The position numbers and the translations under genes were made by a program. From Clostridium sp. Marseille-P2415 (GTDB lineage: Bacteria; Bacillota; Clostridia; Lachnospirales; Lachnospiraceae): 64,000 nucleotides of DNA. Under the pieces are notes generated by a model. That model had not been told where the DNA came from, made no database searches, and saw only the letters and a program-made list of their open reading frames with translations. The DNA lies in contig NZ_LT732525.1 of NCBI RefSeq assembly GCF_900155545.1, positions 792,911-856,910 on the forward strand, given 5' to 3'. Positions 46,005-59,486 of the stretch are shown piece after piece. Position 1 is the first letter of the stretch. Each line of letters begins with the position of its first letter.

Positions 46005-49000
46005 TTATTCTTCTGTATCGTTTTCGTCGATGTTTAAAACCTCTTCCGCCTCATCAAATTTATCTTCTGTCAGCAGAATCTCATCGTCATCGGAAAGCAT
46101 GATTTCATCATCTTCCTCGAAAGCAGCATCCGTATTAAGCCGGATGGTGCGATAGCGCTTCATACCGGTACCGGCCGGGATCGGTTTTCCGATGATAACG
46201 TTCTCCTTCAGGCCGATCAGGTGGTCGACCTTGCCGTTAATTGCAGCTTCGGTCAGAACCTTTGTGGTCTCCTGGAAGGAAGCAGCGGATAAGAAGGAAT
46301 CGGTAGCAAGAGATGCCTTGGTAATACCGAGCATGACCTGTTTTCCTTCCGCCGGCTCCTTGCCTTGCGCAAGAAGTTCTTCATTTAAATCATTATAATC
46401 AAGAACATCCATCGAGGTTCCCGGAAGCACTTCGCTGTCCCCGCTCTCCTCGATTTTGATCTTCTTAAGCATCTGTCTTACAATCATCTCAACGTGCTTG
46501 TCGTTGATTTCTACACCCTGTAAACGGTATACGCGCTGTACTTCCTGGATCATATAATCCTGAACCGCACGAACACCCTTGATCTTTAAGATATCATGGG
46601 GGTTTACGCTGCCTTCTGTCAGCTCGTCACCGGCCTCCAGCACCTGGCCATCCTGAACCTTGATTCTGGAACCATATGGGATCAGATAGGTCTTGGAATT
46701 GCCGGTCTCATTCTCGGTCACTATGATTTCACGCTTTTTCTTGGTATCCTTTATGGTTACCACTCCGCCAAACTCTGCAATGATTGCAAGACCCTTCGGT
46801 TTCCGTGCCTCAAAAAGCTCCTCGACACGGGGAAGACCCTGTGTGATATCGCCGCCGGCAACACCGCCGGTATGGAAGGTACGCATGGTCAGCTGGGTAC
46901 CAGGCTCACCGATGGACTGGGCAGCAATGATACCAACTGCCTCACCTACCTGAACCGGCTGTCCGGTAGCCATATTGGCGCCGTAACATTTCGCACAGAC
47001 ACCCAGATGAGATTTACAGGTTAAAACGGTACGGATCTTCACAGAATCACGGCCAAGTTTCTTTAGTACGTTCATAACCGCTGCCGCACGCTTTGGTGTA
47101 CACATGTGATTTGCCTTCACGATCACTTCCCCGGTGTCCGGATCCGTAATGGTTTCTGCAATAAACCGGCCTGTGAGGCGCTCCTGCAGGCTTTCAATGG
47201 TTTCCTGACCATCCGTAAATGCCTTGATTTCCATAAACGGAATATCCTTGCCTTCACAGCAGTCTATTTCACGGATAATCAGGTCCTGGGATACGTCTAC
47301 CAGACGTCTGGTCAAGTAACCGGAGTCTGCAGTACGCAGTGCCGTATCGGAAAGTCCCTTCCGGGCTCCGTGAGCGGAGATGAAATACTCCAATACGTCA
47401 AGACCTTCACGGAAGTTGGACTTGATCGGAAGTTCGATGGTATGGCCGGTTGTATCGGCCATAAGTCCACGCATACCGGCCAGCTGTTTGATCTGCTTGT
47501 CAGAACCACGGGCTCCGGAATCGGCCATCATGTAGATGTTGTTGTATTTGTCAAGTCCGGTTAACAGGTCATGGGTCAGCTGATCATCAGTCGCCTTCCA
47601 TGTGTCAATCACTTCTTTATAACGCTCCTCCTCCGTAATAAGACCGCGGCGGAAGTTCTTTGCAATCTGGTCAACCGTTGACTGGGCATCTGCGATCAGC
47701 TTCGGTTTGCTCTCCGGTACGGTCATGTCGGAAATGGATACGGTCATAGCGGCTCTGGTAGAATACTTATAGCCAATGGCCTTGATGTCATCCAGGGTTT
47801 CCGCTGTCTGCACAGCACCATGAACATTGATGACCTTTTCAAGGATCTGCTTTAACTGCTTCTTTCCAACATGGAAATCAACTTCCATCAGAAGTTCATT
47901 ATCCGGAACGGACCGGTCTACAAAGCCAAGATCCTGAGGAACGATCTCATTGAAAATGAAGCGGCCTACGGTTGATTCTACGATTCCGGTTTTCACGGTT
48001 CCATCCGGCATCTTTTTGCTTACTCTGGCCTTAATTCTGGAATGAAGGGTAACGGCCTGGTTTTCATAGGCCAGAATGGCTTCATTCACACTCTTAAATA
48101 CCATTCCTTCCCCCTTGGCTCCAGGTCTTTCCTGAGTCAGGTAATAAATACCGAGGACCATATCCTGAGACGGAACTGCCACAGGGCCGCCATCTGACGG
48201 TTTTAACAGGTTATTCGGTGATAACAGAAGGAAACGGCATTCTGCCTGGGCTTCGACGGAAAGAGGCAGATGAACAGCCATCTGATCTCCGTCGAAGTCG
48301 GCGTTAAACGCGGTACAAACCAGAGGATGGAGCTTAATCGCTTTTCCTTCTACCAGGATCGGTTCGAATGCCTGGATACCAAGCCTGTGGAGGGTAGGCG
48401 CACGGTTTAACATAACCGGATGCTCTTTAATTACATCCTCAAGTACATCCCAGACTTCGGTCTGAAGACGCTCCACCATCTTTTTCGCGTTCTTTATATT
48501 ATGGGCTGTTCCGTTGGAAACCAGCTCCTTCATTACAAAAGGCTTAAATAATTCAATTGCCATTTCTTTCGGAAGACCGCACTGGTAAATCTTAAGCTCA
48601 GGTCCGACTACGATAACGGAACGGCCGGAATAGTCAACACGCTTTCCTAACAGGTTCTGACGGAAACGGCCCTGTTTTCCCTTTAACATATCGGAAAGGG
48701 ATTTTAAAGCACGGTTTCCCGGTCCTGTTACCGGTCTTCCGCGTCTGCCGTTGTCAATGAGGGCATCAACTGCTTCCTGGAGCATACGCTTTTCGTTGCG
48801 GACGATGATGTCCGGAGCGCCCAGCTCCAATAAACGGGCAAGACGGTTGTTACGGTTAATGATCCTTCTGTACAGATCATTTAAGTCGGAAGTAGCGAAA
48901 CGGCCGCCGTCAAGCTGTACCATAGGACGGATATCCGGAGGAATGACCGGAACCACGGTCATGATCATCCACTCCGGTAAGTTGCCGGAATTGCGGAATG

Positions 49001-49664
49001 CCTCAACGACTTCCAGTCTCTTGATGATTCTTGCACGCTTCTGTCCGGTTGCGTCTTTTAAGCCTTTTTTAAGCTCCTCGGAGTCCTTTAAAAGGTCAAT
49101 GGACTGCAAAAGTTCCAGAATCGCTTCTGCTCCCATTCCTACGCGGAAGGAGCCATAGCCGTATTTTTCAATTTCTTCCCGGTATTCCTTTTCCGATAAT
49201 ACCTGTTTATACTGTAATCCGGTATTGCCGGCATCCAGCACCACATAAGATGCAAAATACAGCACCTTTTCCAGGGTTCTCGGAGAAATGTCGAGAATCA
49301 GGCCCATACGGCTGGGGATACCCTTAAAATACCAGATATGGGAAACAGGGGCAGCAAGCTGGATATGCCCCATACGTTCTCTGCGGACACTGGCCTTTGT
49401 TACTTCAACGCCGCATCGGTCACAGATAACGCCTTTATACCGGATTTTCTTGTATTTTCCACAATGGCATTCCCAGTCCTTGCTCGGTCCGAAGATTCTT
49501 TCACAGAACAGACCATCTTTTTCCGGCTTTAAGGTCCTGTAGTTGATGGTCTCAGGCTTTTTTACCTCACCGTGGGACCATTCCAGAATCTTCTCCGGAG
49601 ATGCCAGACCGATCTTTATGGCATCAAAGGTCATTGGGTGGTAAGTTTCATTATTTTCAGGCAT
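46005..49664 (-). CDS. rpoC: DNA-directed RNA polymerase subunit beta'
   Basis: This is the catalytic subunit with the magnesium site [12 protein letters not shown] (about 448-459). It also has the N-terminal zinc site ([20 protein letters not shown], about 60-79), the C-terminal zinc site ([13 protein letters not shown]) and the trigger-loop region. The 1219-aa length matches Firmicutes proteins. The last 45 residues are strongly acidic ([20 protein letters not shown]). It follows rpoB by 18 nt. Confidence 0.99.
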   Translation of the reverse strand: MPENNETYHPMTFDAIKIGLASPEKILEWSHGEVKKPETINYRTLKPEKDGLFCERIFGPSKDWECHCGKYKKIRYKGVICDRCGVEVTKASVRRERMGHIQLAAPVSHIWYFKGIPSRMGLILDISPRTLEKVLYFASYVVLDAGNTGLQYKQVLSEKEYREEIEKYGYGSFRVGMGAEAILELLQSIDLLKDSEELKKGLKDATGQKRARIIKRLEVVEAFRNSGNLPEWMIMTVVPVIPPDIRPMVQLDGGRFATSDLNDLYRRIINRNNRLARLLELGAPDIIVRNEKRMLQEAVDALIDNGRRGRPVTGPGNRALKSLSDMLKGKQGRFRQNLLGKRVDYSGRSVIVVGPELKIYQCGLPKEMAIELFKPFVMKELVSNGTAHNIKNAKKMVERLQTEVWDVLEDVIKEHPVMLNRAPTLHRLGIQAFEPILVEGKAIKLHPLVCTAFNADFDGDQMAVHLPLSVEAQAECRFLLLSPNNLLKPSDGGPVAVPSQDMVLGIYYLTQERPGAKGEGMVFKSVNEAILAYENQAVTLHSRIKARVSKKMPDGTVKTGIVESTVGRFIFNEIVPQDLGFVDRSVPDNELLMEVDFHVGKKQLKQILEKVINVHGAVQTAETLDDIKAIGYKYSTRAAMTVSISDMTVPESKPKLIADAQSTVDQIAKNFRRGLITEEERYKEVIDTWKATDDQLTHDLLTGLDKYNNIYMMADSGARGSDKQIKQLAGMRGLMADTTGHTIELPIKSNFREGLDVLEYFISAHGARKGLSDTALRTADSGYLTRRLVDVSQDLIIREIDCCEGKDIPFMEIKAFTDGQETIESLQERLTGRFIAETITDPDTGEVIVKANHMCTPKRAAAVMNVLKKLGRDSVKIRTVLTCKSHLGVCAKCYGANMATGQPVQVGEAVGIIAAQSIGEPGTQLTMRTFHTGGVAGGDITQGLPRVEELFEARKPKGLAIIAEFGGVVTIKDTKKKREIIVTENETGNSKTYLIPYGSRIKVQDGQVLEAGDELTEGSVNPHDILKIKGVRAVQDYMIQEVQRVYRLQGVEINDKHVEMIVRQMLKKIKIEESGDSEVLPGTSMDVLDYNDLNEELLAQGKEPAEGKQVMLGITKASLATDSFLSAASFQETTKVLTEAAINGKVDHLIGLKENVIIGKPIPAGTGMKRYRTIRLNTDAAFEEDDEIMLSDDDEILLTEDKFDEAEEVLNIDENDTEE

Positions 49665-49682
49665 GAGCGGTTCTCCCTTCTA

Positions 49683-53549
<3,867 letters not shown>

Positions 53550-53640
53550 TGACGTTTCACCCCTGTTTTCTTTCTAATCGTTTCTGTTTTGGGCATAAAT
53601 GTCCCTTTAAGGCACACAAAGCCACAATAGTGCACATTCC

Positions 53641-53669
53641 ATAATATCATAGTGCCGTCAAGGTGTCAA
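53641..53669 (-). promoter_or_regulatory. Promoter of rpoB-rpoC
   Basis: On the minus strand -35 TTGACA (53664-53669) and -10 TATTAT (53641-53646) are separated by 17 nt. It is back to back with the promoter of the small membrane protein gene, only 11 nt between their -35 boxes. Confidence 0.85.
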
Positions 53670-53680
53670 GCATTTTTTGC

Positions 53681-53709
53681 TTGTATTTCCTAATAAAATG
53701 TGTTATACT
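53681..53709 (+). promoter_or_regulatory. Promoter of the small membrane protein gene
   Basis: -10 TATACT (53704-53709), extended by TGT, with a weak -35 TTGTAT (53681-53686) at 17 nt. Confidence 0.6.
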
Positions 53710-53757
53710 ATTACAGATAGGCCCAATTTACAAAATGAACTATTGGAGGTATTCCCG

Positions 53758-54207
53758 GTGAGCACATTTTTAAACGTATTATTAGTGATTCTTTTCATCG
53801 TAGTTGTGGCTCTGGCAGTCCTTTATTTTCTCGGAAGAAAGCTGGAAAAGCGTCAGGTGGAACAGCAGCAGGCACTGGAAGCTGCGGCGCAGACCGTATC
53901 CATGCTGGTGATCGATAAGAAGAAGATGAAGCTAAAGGATGCAGGGCTTCCAAAGATCGTGTTTGAACAGACACCCAAGTATATGCGCCGCACAAAGCTG
54001 CCGATCGTAAAGGCAAAGGTTGGCCCAAAGGTTATGACGCTGATTGCTGACGCAAAGGTATTCGAGGTGCTTCCGGTTAAAACAGAGGCTAAGGTTGTGG
54101 TAAGCGGTATCTACATAACCGAGATTAAGAGCCTTCGGGGGAAAGCGGTGCCGCCGGCGCCAAAAAAGAAGAAATTCATGGACAGGTTCAAGAAGAGCGA
54201 AAAATAA
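53758..54207 (+). CDS. Small single-pass membrane protein, function unknown (149 aa)
   Basis: I do not recognise the family. The start is a GTG at 53758-53760 with GGAGG 8 nt upstream; the frame further upstream covers the promoter. Residues about 3-24 form one transmembrane helix (VLLVILFIVVVALAVLYFLG). A charged helix (RKLEKRQVEQQQALEAAAQT) follows, then a beta-rich cytoplasmic domain (about 50-130) and a basic C-terminus (PKKKKFMDRFKKSEK). The topology suggests a membrane-tethered basic domain. It is divergent from rpoB and ends at a strong terminator. Confidence 0.75.
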   Translation: MSTFLNVLLVILFIVVVALAVLYFLGRKLEKRQVEQQQALEAAAQTVSMLVIDKKKMKLKDAGLPKIVFEQTPKYMRRTKLPIVKAKVGPKVMTLIADAKVFEVLPVKTEAKVVVSGIYITEIKSLRGKAVPPAPKKKKFMDRFKKSEK

Positions 54208-54288
54208 GATATCCGGTTTCTGTATTTACGAATACATTGATACCCGTTTTTTAGAAAGTGATCTGTATCACCGAAAAAGATCTGTGCT

Positions 54289-54334
54289 GAATGCTGGAGC
54301 GCGAGTAAATCGCACTGCCGGCATTCTTTTTTTT
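54289..54334 (+). terminator. Rho-independent terminator after the small membrane protein gene
   Basis: GAATGCTGG...CCGGCATTC forms the stem base, directly followed by eight or more T (54326-54334). Confidence 0.9.
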
Positions 54335-54385
54335 GTCATAAATAGCATATTTCGTGGGATATCTCCACCTTATGACACCACGAAA
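54335..54385. other. Interleaved inverted repeats (pseudoknot-like layout)
   Basis: GTCATAA (54335-54341) matches TTATGAC (54370-54376), while TTTCGTGG (54350-54357) matches CCACGAAA (54378-54385). The two pairs cross, as in an H-type pseudoknot. GTGG (54354-54357) can alternatively pair with CCAC (54365-54368). No gene is present. It lies immediately after the terminator T-run. Confidence 0.6.
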
Positions 54386-54747
54386 CGACAACATGGGCGT
54401 TCTGCCGCCATAAAGGCGCATTGATCAATACATGTTTAACAATCACCGGATTTTGTATGGCTGATTAATTCCCGGGAATTAACTCATGAAAAAGATCGGT
54501 CCCGCTTCCTTATATTAATAGGAAGAAACCCCTTTTTATTTTATCGCACATAAGAACACCTTTTATTTACTCCTGCTTTTAAATTTTTTTATTATGCTAT
54601 CCAATTTCTTATTTTATTAAATCAAAATCATAATTTGTATTTTTCTTTTAATTTAACTTTAATTTCATATTAATCTTAATTTTCCCCATTAATCCACAAG
54701 AATATAATCATTATTATTATTTTAATATAAAAGTGTGAAAAAGCCAC
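54386..54747. other. Gene-free A+T-rich region upstream of sod
   Basis: No coding region is supported. It holds an 18-bp palindrome (listed separately) and a weak stem CTTCCT/AGGAAG (54505-54525) followed by a T-rich stretch that could end a short transcript. The remainder from about 54540 is very A+T-rich, which may act as an UP-like element for the sod promoter. Confidence 0.5.
54465..54482. repeat. 18-bp perfect palindrome
   Basis: TTAATTCCCGGGAATTAA is identical to its reverse complement and centred on CCCGGG. It is about 270 nt upstream of the sod promoter. It may be a protein-binding dyad. Confidence 0.7.
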
Positions 54748-54777
54748 TTGACATGGCTAGTATTCATGATATATAAT
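54748..54777 (+). promoter_or_regulatory. Promoter of the superoxide dismutase gene
   Basis: -35 TTGACA (54748-54753) and -10 TATAAT (54772-54777) are both consensus with an 18-nt spacer. Transcription would start near 54784. Confidence 0.88.
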
Positions 54778-54791
54778 CAAGTCACAAGGTT

Positions 54792-54807
54792 GTTAGTCGT
54801 TACTAAC
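54792..54807. promoter_or_regulatory. Dyad GTTAGT-N4-ACTAAC in the sod leader (candidate operator)
   Basis: The perfect dyad lies about 8-24 nt downstream of the predicted transcription start, where a bound repressor would block initiation or early elongation. TTAGT...ACTAA spacing resembles MarR-type operators. The regulator is unknown. In RNA it would be only a 6-bp hairpin. Confidence 0.5.
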
Positions 54808-54861
54808 TCAATCATAAGATAACCTTTTCCTTATAAAATTTGAAACGAAAGGAGAACTACT

Positions 54862-55482
54862 ATGTTTAATCAAATAAAATTACCTTATGCGTATGACGCT
54901 TTTGAACCCTATATCGACGCCCTCACCATGGAGACCCATTATTCCAAGCATCATGCAGCTTACACCAAAAACTTAAACGATGCTGCACAGAAGGCCGGTC
55001 TTGCAGACAGGGAAATCACCTCCCTCCTCTCCTCACTGGACAGCATTTCCGATGAATCCCTCCGGAAGGCCATCCGTAACAACGGCGGAGGCTTCTACAA
55101 TCATAATCTCTACTTTTCCACCATGAGCCCGAACGGCGGGGGACAGCCCGTTGGCAGCCTCAAAGATGCGTTGGAAAAAGCTTTCGGCAGCTTCCCCGCC
55201 TTTCAGGCTGAATTAAGCAGCCTGGCTGCCGGCCAATTTGGTTCCGGCTGGGGATGGCTGTCGGCCAACCGGGAAGGCAAATTGGTCCTTTCTGCCAGTG
55301 CCAATCAGGACAACCCGCTCATGGAAGGCGGCGGCTTTATCCCCATATTGGGCATTGACGTTTGGGAACACGCCTACTACTTAAAATATAAGAATCTCAG
55401 GGCCGATTATATTAAAGCGTTCTTCAACGTTATTGATTGGAAGGTTGTCGCCGGCAATTATGACAGCGTGGTGAACGGCTGA
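54862..55482 (+). CDS. Superoxide dismutase, Fe/Mn family
   Basis: It converts superoxide to oxygen and hydrogen peroxide in the cytoplasm, useful to an anaerobe meeting air. The 206-aa product has the four metal ligands: His in TMETHYSKHH, His in GFYNHNLYF, and Asp and His in DVWEHAYYLKY. The outer-sphere pattern (GGGFYNH with Gly, and ASANQDNPL with Gln) points to the Mn or cambialistic type and not the classical Fe form. The AAGGAGA site is good. It is a single-gene unit with a strong promoter and dyad. Confidence 0.95.
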   Translation: MFNQIKLPYAYDAFEPYIDALTMETHYSKHHAAYTKNLNDAAQKAGLADREITSLLSSLDSISDESLRKAIRNNGGGFYNHNLYFSTMSPNGGGQPVGSLKDALEKAFGSFPAFQAELSSLAAGQFGSGWGWLSANREGKLVLSASANQDNPLMEGGGFIPILGIDVWEHAYYLKYKNLRADYIKAFFNVIDWKVVAGNYDSVVNG

Positions 55483-55488
55483 GTGAAC

Positions 55489-55536
55489 GGAAATGCCGCT
55501 CCATAACTAAATTTATAGTTACGGAGCGGCATTTCC
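55489..55536 (+). terminator. Long hairpin terminator after sod
   Basis: Arms of 21 nt (GGAAATGCCGCTCC...) pair with one mismatch around an A+T loop, 6 nt past the stop codon. The following T-run is weak (ATTCTACAGTTTTT), so termination may be partial. Confidence 0.65.
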
Positions 55537-55744
55537 ATTCTACAGTTTTTATAGGAACAGATGACCTTTCATTTTCTCATTTTATATTTTTACATGCAGC
55601 TTATTGATGCTGCTAATTCCAGTAAAGTAAAAGAATCTCCTGTCTTATTGAACCGGAAAAGGAGCCGCTGCTCCATGGCTGATTACTCAGCTATTTTACA
55701 ACGGCCCCTGATTAGCAATTAGAATTATTTAATTCAATAATGAA

Positions 55745-57466
55745 TTAGTCCTCTACAAATACAGCTTCAATTTCCTTGCTGCTGTTAACTTTATAGCAAC
55801 GGTCATCACCATCTTTTGCTTTGCTCTTGCTCTTCTGAACATTTCCGGCTGTGTTAACCAGTCTGTATTCAATCTGATTACCCTTATCATCGGCATGATC
55901 TTTTGCTGCAGCTTTTACATCATAATACTCATCGTAATCATCTGCTTTTCCTTCCGGAATAGAAGAAGTTGCATCCACATCTTCCAAGAATTCTTCTGTT
56001 GTTAATAATTTAATTTCTTCATATCCTTCTGCTGATTTTACAGTCTTAACAACAGAATACTTATCATCCTTGTCAGCCTTCATCAGCATACCGCCCAGAT
56101 AATACTTATCATCGTCAACGCCGAACTTACCCTGACCTTTTGTGCTGCCAGACTTGTTGAATAAGAAGGAGAAAGAATCTCCATCAATTTCTACATTCTG
56201 TTTTCCGGTCTTCATTGCGCCATCATCTTCATCACCGAAATAATATAACTTATAGTTTGCGACAGTATATAACTCCGATACATTGTCCTTAAATTCATCT
56301 TCTGTATCAAAGTGGTAATTTGCCAAATCATCATCACCCTGTACATCCTCGATATCAGTTGTGCTGTTTCCTTCAAACTTAATGGCAACCAGACCATCCT
56401 GCATTACACCATATGAATCAAAGGCGTACTTTTTGCCATTGATTGTCTTGATTTCTGAAGCAACCAGCTTACCATCTTTATCAGAATAGTACCAGTTAGA
56501 CTCATCATCATTATAATCTTCAACGCTCAGATAAGAATCCGGAACAACCTGGAACCAGCCCTTTGTTACTCTGGCGCCGTCTTCTGGGCTTCCGTAATAT
56601 CTGTAACCTTCCGTATATTTTTTACTTCCCTGAGTGCTGTTACTATCTGTAGCTGTTCCTGCTGATGCCACAGTCGTGCTAGGTGAAGCTTCCCAGTTAA
56701 CCCACTCAGCGTTCATACGGCCATCTTCATCAAAGCTGTATTTCTTACCGTTGATGGTCTTGCCCTTTTCATCTACCATTTTCTTACCATTGGTCTTGAA
56801 ATAGAAATAACGGGTCTGTTCCTCATCATCAAACAGATTGTCACTGGAAACACCACGATCAGTATCATCATAGTTGTTATCGGTAATGTCCAGATATTCC
56901 CACTGACCGGTTCTCTGCGCGCCATCGTTTTCATCGCCACAATAGTAAATACCTTCGCGCCAGTCATCATCACCGGTTACTCTTTCACCATTGTCATCAA
57001 TCCAGCCATATAACATCTTTCCTTCATCATCAAAAATGTACTTCTTACCGTTGATGGACTTAAAGGAAGCATTGCTGCCTGTTGAAGAGCTCTTGTATGC
57101 CTTACCGTTAGAGCCGAAGTAGTACCAATGATTCATTGGTTCATCTTCATCATCACCGTCATAATCCTCATTTTCCATGGATACCCACTTGTTGGTTACC
57201 ATAGCACCGTTCTCATCTACATAGTAGTAGTTATCATCATCCTCAACCAGATAATCGGTAGCCATTTCGCCGTCTTCGTTTAAGTAAAACCAGTTGTCTC
57301 CTGATTTTGCCCATTTCTCGGTCTCTAAATCTCCGCTCTTATTGTAGTACACCCATGTACCATTTTCTTCCTGCCAGCCTGTTGCTGCGAAAGAGGACAT
57401 GGAAGCGCCTAATGCCAGCAGTGCTGCTGTGGATAATACAGCAACTAATTTGGTCTGCTTTCTCAT
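55745..57466 (-). CDS. Secreted wall-repeat protein (573 aa), no catalytic domain
   Basis: The start is the ATG at 57464-57466 with AAGGAGAG upstream. A signal peptide (KLVAVLSTAALLALGASMSS, cleavage near SFAATG) is followed by about fifteen degenerate choline-binding-type repeats, such as GTWVYYNKSGDLETEKW, DNWFYLNEDGEMATDY and KKYAFDSYGVMQDG. Long Asp/Glu-rich inserts (MENEDYDGDDEDEPMN, DDDWREG) make it strongly acidic. The C-terminal 90 residues lack aromatic repeats. It shares its layout with the 449-aa protein at 22665. No enzymatic domain is seen. It is divergent from the recombinase genes. The acidic stretches could bind calcium; this is inference. Confidence 0.85.
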   Translation of the reverse strand: MRKQTKLVAVLSTAALLALGASMSSFAATGWQEENGTWVYYNKSGDLETEKWAKSGDNWFYLNEDGEMATDYLVEDDDNYYYVDENGAMVTNKWVSMENEDYDGDDEDEPMNHWYYFGSNGKAYKSSSTGSNASFKSINGKKYIFDDEGKMLYGWIDDNGERVTGDDDWREGIYYCGDENDGAQRTGQWEYLDITDNNYDDTDRGVSSDNLFDDEEQTRYFYFKTNGKKMVDEKGKTINGKKYSFDEDGRMNAEWVNWEASPSTTVASAGTATDSNSTQGSKKYTEGYRYYGSPEDGARVTKGWFQVVPDSYLSVEDYNDDESNWYYSDKDGKLVASEIKTINGKKYAFDSYGVMQDGLVAIKFEGNSTTDIEDVQGDDDLANYHFDTEDEFKDNVSELYTVANYKLYYFGDEDDGAMKTGKQNVEIDGDSFSFLFNKSGSTKGQGKFGVDDDKYYLGGMLMKADKDDKYSVVKTVKSAEGYEEIKLLTTEEFLEDVDATSSIPEGKADDYDEYYDVKAAAKDHADDKGNQIEYRLVNTAGNVQKSKSKAKDGDDRCYKVNSSKEIEAVFVED

Positions 57467-57532
57467 AATTAATGCACTCTCCTTTTTTCTTTTTGAAATA
57501 CTTTCTGAAATTCCTAATTGCATCACGAGGTA

Positions 57533-57538
57533 ATTATA
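57533..57538 (-). promoter_or_regulatory. -10 box of the 573-aa wall-repeat gene
   Basis: TATAAT on the minus strand lies about 67 nt upstream of the start codon. No convincing -35 is at the expected distance, so another factor may be involved. Confidence 0.4.
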
Positions 57539-57621
57539 CTTCTAATATTGGAAATTATCGAAAGCAACGGGTGTTTTTCATACATTTAATCAATATTTTT
57601 TACTATTTTTTCGAAATTTTC

Positions 57622-57650
57622 TTGATTTTTTTACATGATATTTATATACT
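57622..57650 (+). promoter_or_regulatory. Promoter of the tandem recombinase genes
   Basis: -35 TTGATT (57622-57627) and -10 TATACT (57645-57650) are separated by 17 nt, 47 nt upstream of the first recombinase start. Confidence 0.65.
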
Positions 57651-57696
57651 TGTGTTAAACTGTTTTTGCATCATTGTACGAGGAGAGAGAAAAGAT

Positions 57697-58560
57697 ATGA
57701 CAAAAGAAAATACTGTAACTGATTCAGAAGCAGAGAAAAAAAGTGCCGCCGAGCAAAGCCTTGATGATTTCCATGATTATCTGGAATTCAACAACATGTC
57801 ACCCAATACCATTCATGTTTATTTATATGCAGTAAAACAATTTCTTGGATTATATCATGTGATCAGCCATGATAATCTGATGCTTTATAAATGTTATCTC
57901 ATGGAACATTACAAGCCACAGACAGTCAACTTGAGAATCAGGGCCCTCAACTGTTACATGGAGTCCTTAAAGCTGTCCTCCTCTAAAATGCTGATGATAC
58001 GCGTCCAGCAGAAAACATTTCTGGAAAACGTTATCAGCCAGGCAGATTACGAATATTTAAAAAAATGTCTGATACGCTCCGGAAACATGCTGTATTATTT
58101 TGTCATACGTTTTATGGCAGCCACAGGCGTCCGGGTCAGTGAACTGGTACAGATCAAGGTAGAGCATGTAAAATGCGGCTATATGGATATTTACTCCAAG
58201 GATAATAAAATAAGAAGAATCTACATACCCAGAAGCCTCCGTATTGATGCACTGAAATGGCTCCATCAGATTGACCGGGTAAGCGGATACGTATTTTTAA
58301 ACCGATACGGGGATCCGATCACACCTGCCGGGATCCGGGGCCAGCTAAAAAAATTTACCGTCCTTTACGATTTGGACCCCAAGGTTGTTTACCCCCATTC
58401 CTTCCGTCACCGATTTGCTAAAAATTTCATTGAAAGTTGTGGGGATATTTCCATGCTTTCCGATATTTTAGGGCATGAAAGCATCGAAACCACAAGGATC
58501 TATCTTCACCGAAGCAGCACCGAACAAAAACAGATCGTAAATCAAATTGTGAATTGGTAG
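57697..58560 (+). CDS. Tyrosine recombinase (first of tandem pair)
   Basis: This 287-aa protein starts at the ATG with GAGGAGAG upstream; the open frame to 57472 is non-coding leader. It has an N-terminal SAM-like DNA-binding domain (about 20-105) and a catalytic domain with all expected residues: Arg146 (ATGVRVSEL), Lys about 168-171, His234 and Arg237 (HSFRHRF), His260 (LGHESIETTRIY) and Tyr269. The size is like XerC/XerD. It is followed after 6 nt by a close paralog. There are no phage or transposon genes nearby, so a role in site-specific inversion or resolution is possible; the target site is not identified. Confidence 0.93.
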   Translation: MTKENTVTDSEAEKKSAAEQSLDDFHDYLEFNNMSPNTIHVYLYAVKQFLGLYHVISHDNLMLYKCYLMEHYKPQTVNLRIRALNCYMESLKLSSSKMLMIRVQQKTFLENVISQADYEYLKKCLIRSGNMLYYFVIRFMAATGVRVSELVQIKVEHVKCGYMDIYSKDNKIRRIYIPRSLRIDALKWLHQIDRVSGYVFLNRYGDPITPAGIRGQLKKFTVLYDLDPKVVYPHSFRHRFAKNFIESCGDISMLSDILGHESIETTRIYLHRSSTEQKQIVNQIVNW

Positions 58561-58566
58561 GACATT

Positions 58567-59412
58567 ATGTTAAATGAAGAATTGCTGAATGATTTTAAAA
58601 GATTCTTGAAGAAAAAGAATTTGTCGAACAATACTATCACAGCCTATGCGGGCAGTGTCCGCCTTTTTTTCAATATGTATAAAGAAATCACGCCGGAGAA
58701 CCTTCAACGTTATAAAAACTACCTGATCACCCGCTACCGGCCGACAACCATTAACCAACGGATCTATGCCATAAATCACTATTCCCGTTTTCTGGCGGAA
58801 ACGAGTGGAGAGGAATTCATTTTAATAGCTTCTTACCACCTGCCTTCTGTAAAGGTCCAGCAAAAAACATTTCTGGATACGGTTATTTCAAACGAAGACT
58901 ACGAGCTCTTAAAAAGTAAATTAAAGGAAGAAAAAAATTACTTCTGGTATTTTACCGTCCGCTTTCTGGCAGCAACGGGCGCCCGGGTCAGCGAACTGAT
59001 CCAGATCAAGGTGGAGCATTTAAACCTGGGTTATCTGGACCTTTATTCCAAAGGCGGAAAGGTACGCCGTATCTATTTCCCCGATTCACTCTGTGAGGAG
59101 GCGCTGGACTGGTGTCATGGACGGGGCAGGCAAAGCGGTTTCCTCTTTTTAAATAAAGACGGACATCTGATTACCCCCCGTGGTATCAATTTTCAGCTGA
59201 AGCATCTGGCCAGGCGCTATGGGATAGATCCCGACACGGTTTACCCCCATTCCTTCCGCCACCGTTTTGCAAAAAACTTTTTGTCCTGCTTTAATGATAT
59301 TTCTCTATTAGCCGATTTAATGGGGCATGAAAGCATTGAAACCACAAGAATTTATCTCACCCGTTCCAGCAGGGAACAGCAGCAGCTCCTTGACGAAATT
59401 ATCACATGGTAG
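58567..59412 (+). CDS. Tyrosine recombinase (second of tandem pair)
   Basis: This 281-aa paralog of the preceding gene shares blocks such as VQQKTFL, ATGARVSELIQIKVEH and HSFRHRFAKNF. The catalytic set is complete: Arg140, Lys about 165, His228, Arg231, His254 and Tyr263. The closeness of the two proteins suggests duplication followed by divergence of the N-terminal DNA-binding parts, so they may act as a heterodimer as XerC and XerD do. The two genes are co-transcribed. Confidence 0.93.
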   Translation: MLNEELLNDFKRFLKKKNLSNNTITAYAGSVRLFFNMYKEITPENLQRYKNYLITRYRPTTINQRIYAINHYSRFLAETSGEEFILIASYHLPSVKVQQKTFLDTVISNEDYELLKSKLKEEKNYFWYFTVRFLAATGARVSELIQIKVEHLNLGYLDLYSKGGKVRRIYFPDSLCEEALDWCHGRGRQSGFLFLNKDGHLITPRGINFQLKHLARRYGIDPDTVYPHSFRHRFAKNFLSCFNDISLLADLMGHESIETTRIYLTRSSREQQQLLDEIITW

Positions 59413-59456
59413 GTGCATTTTTTTACATTTTTGTTTATTTTTATCTATTTTTACGG

Positions 59457-59462
59457 TATAAT
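59457..59462 (+). promoter_or_regulatory. -10 box ahead of the AAA15 ATPase gene
   Basis: TATAAT lies 25 nt upstream of the start codon in the 74-nt gap after the recombinases. The -35 region is T-rich without a clear hexamer. Confidence 0.45.
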
Positions 59463-59486
59463 TTCGAAAAAGGAGGATACTATACC

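Noticed and set aside
54208..54861. tRNA or known riboswitch in the intergenic region upstream of sod
   Set aside because: No cloverleaf with TTCGA-type loop and no recognised aptamer pattern was found, only short dyads.
55537..55744. Strong terminator for the 573-aa wall-repeat gene
   Set aside because: Short stems such as GCTGA/TCAGC and GGAGC/GCTCC are present on the minus strand but none has a convincing T-run, so no terminator is called.
57472..57696. N-terminal hydrophobic extension of the first recombinase
   Set aside because: The extension covers the promoter region, is Phe/Ile/Tyr-rich by base composition, and the ATG at 57697 has a strong ribosome site.
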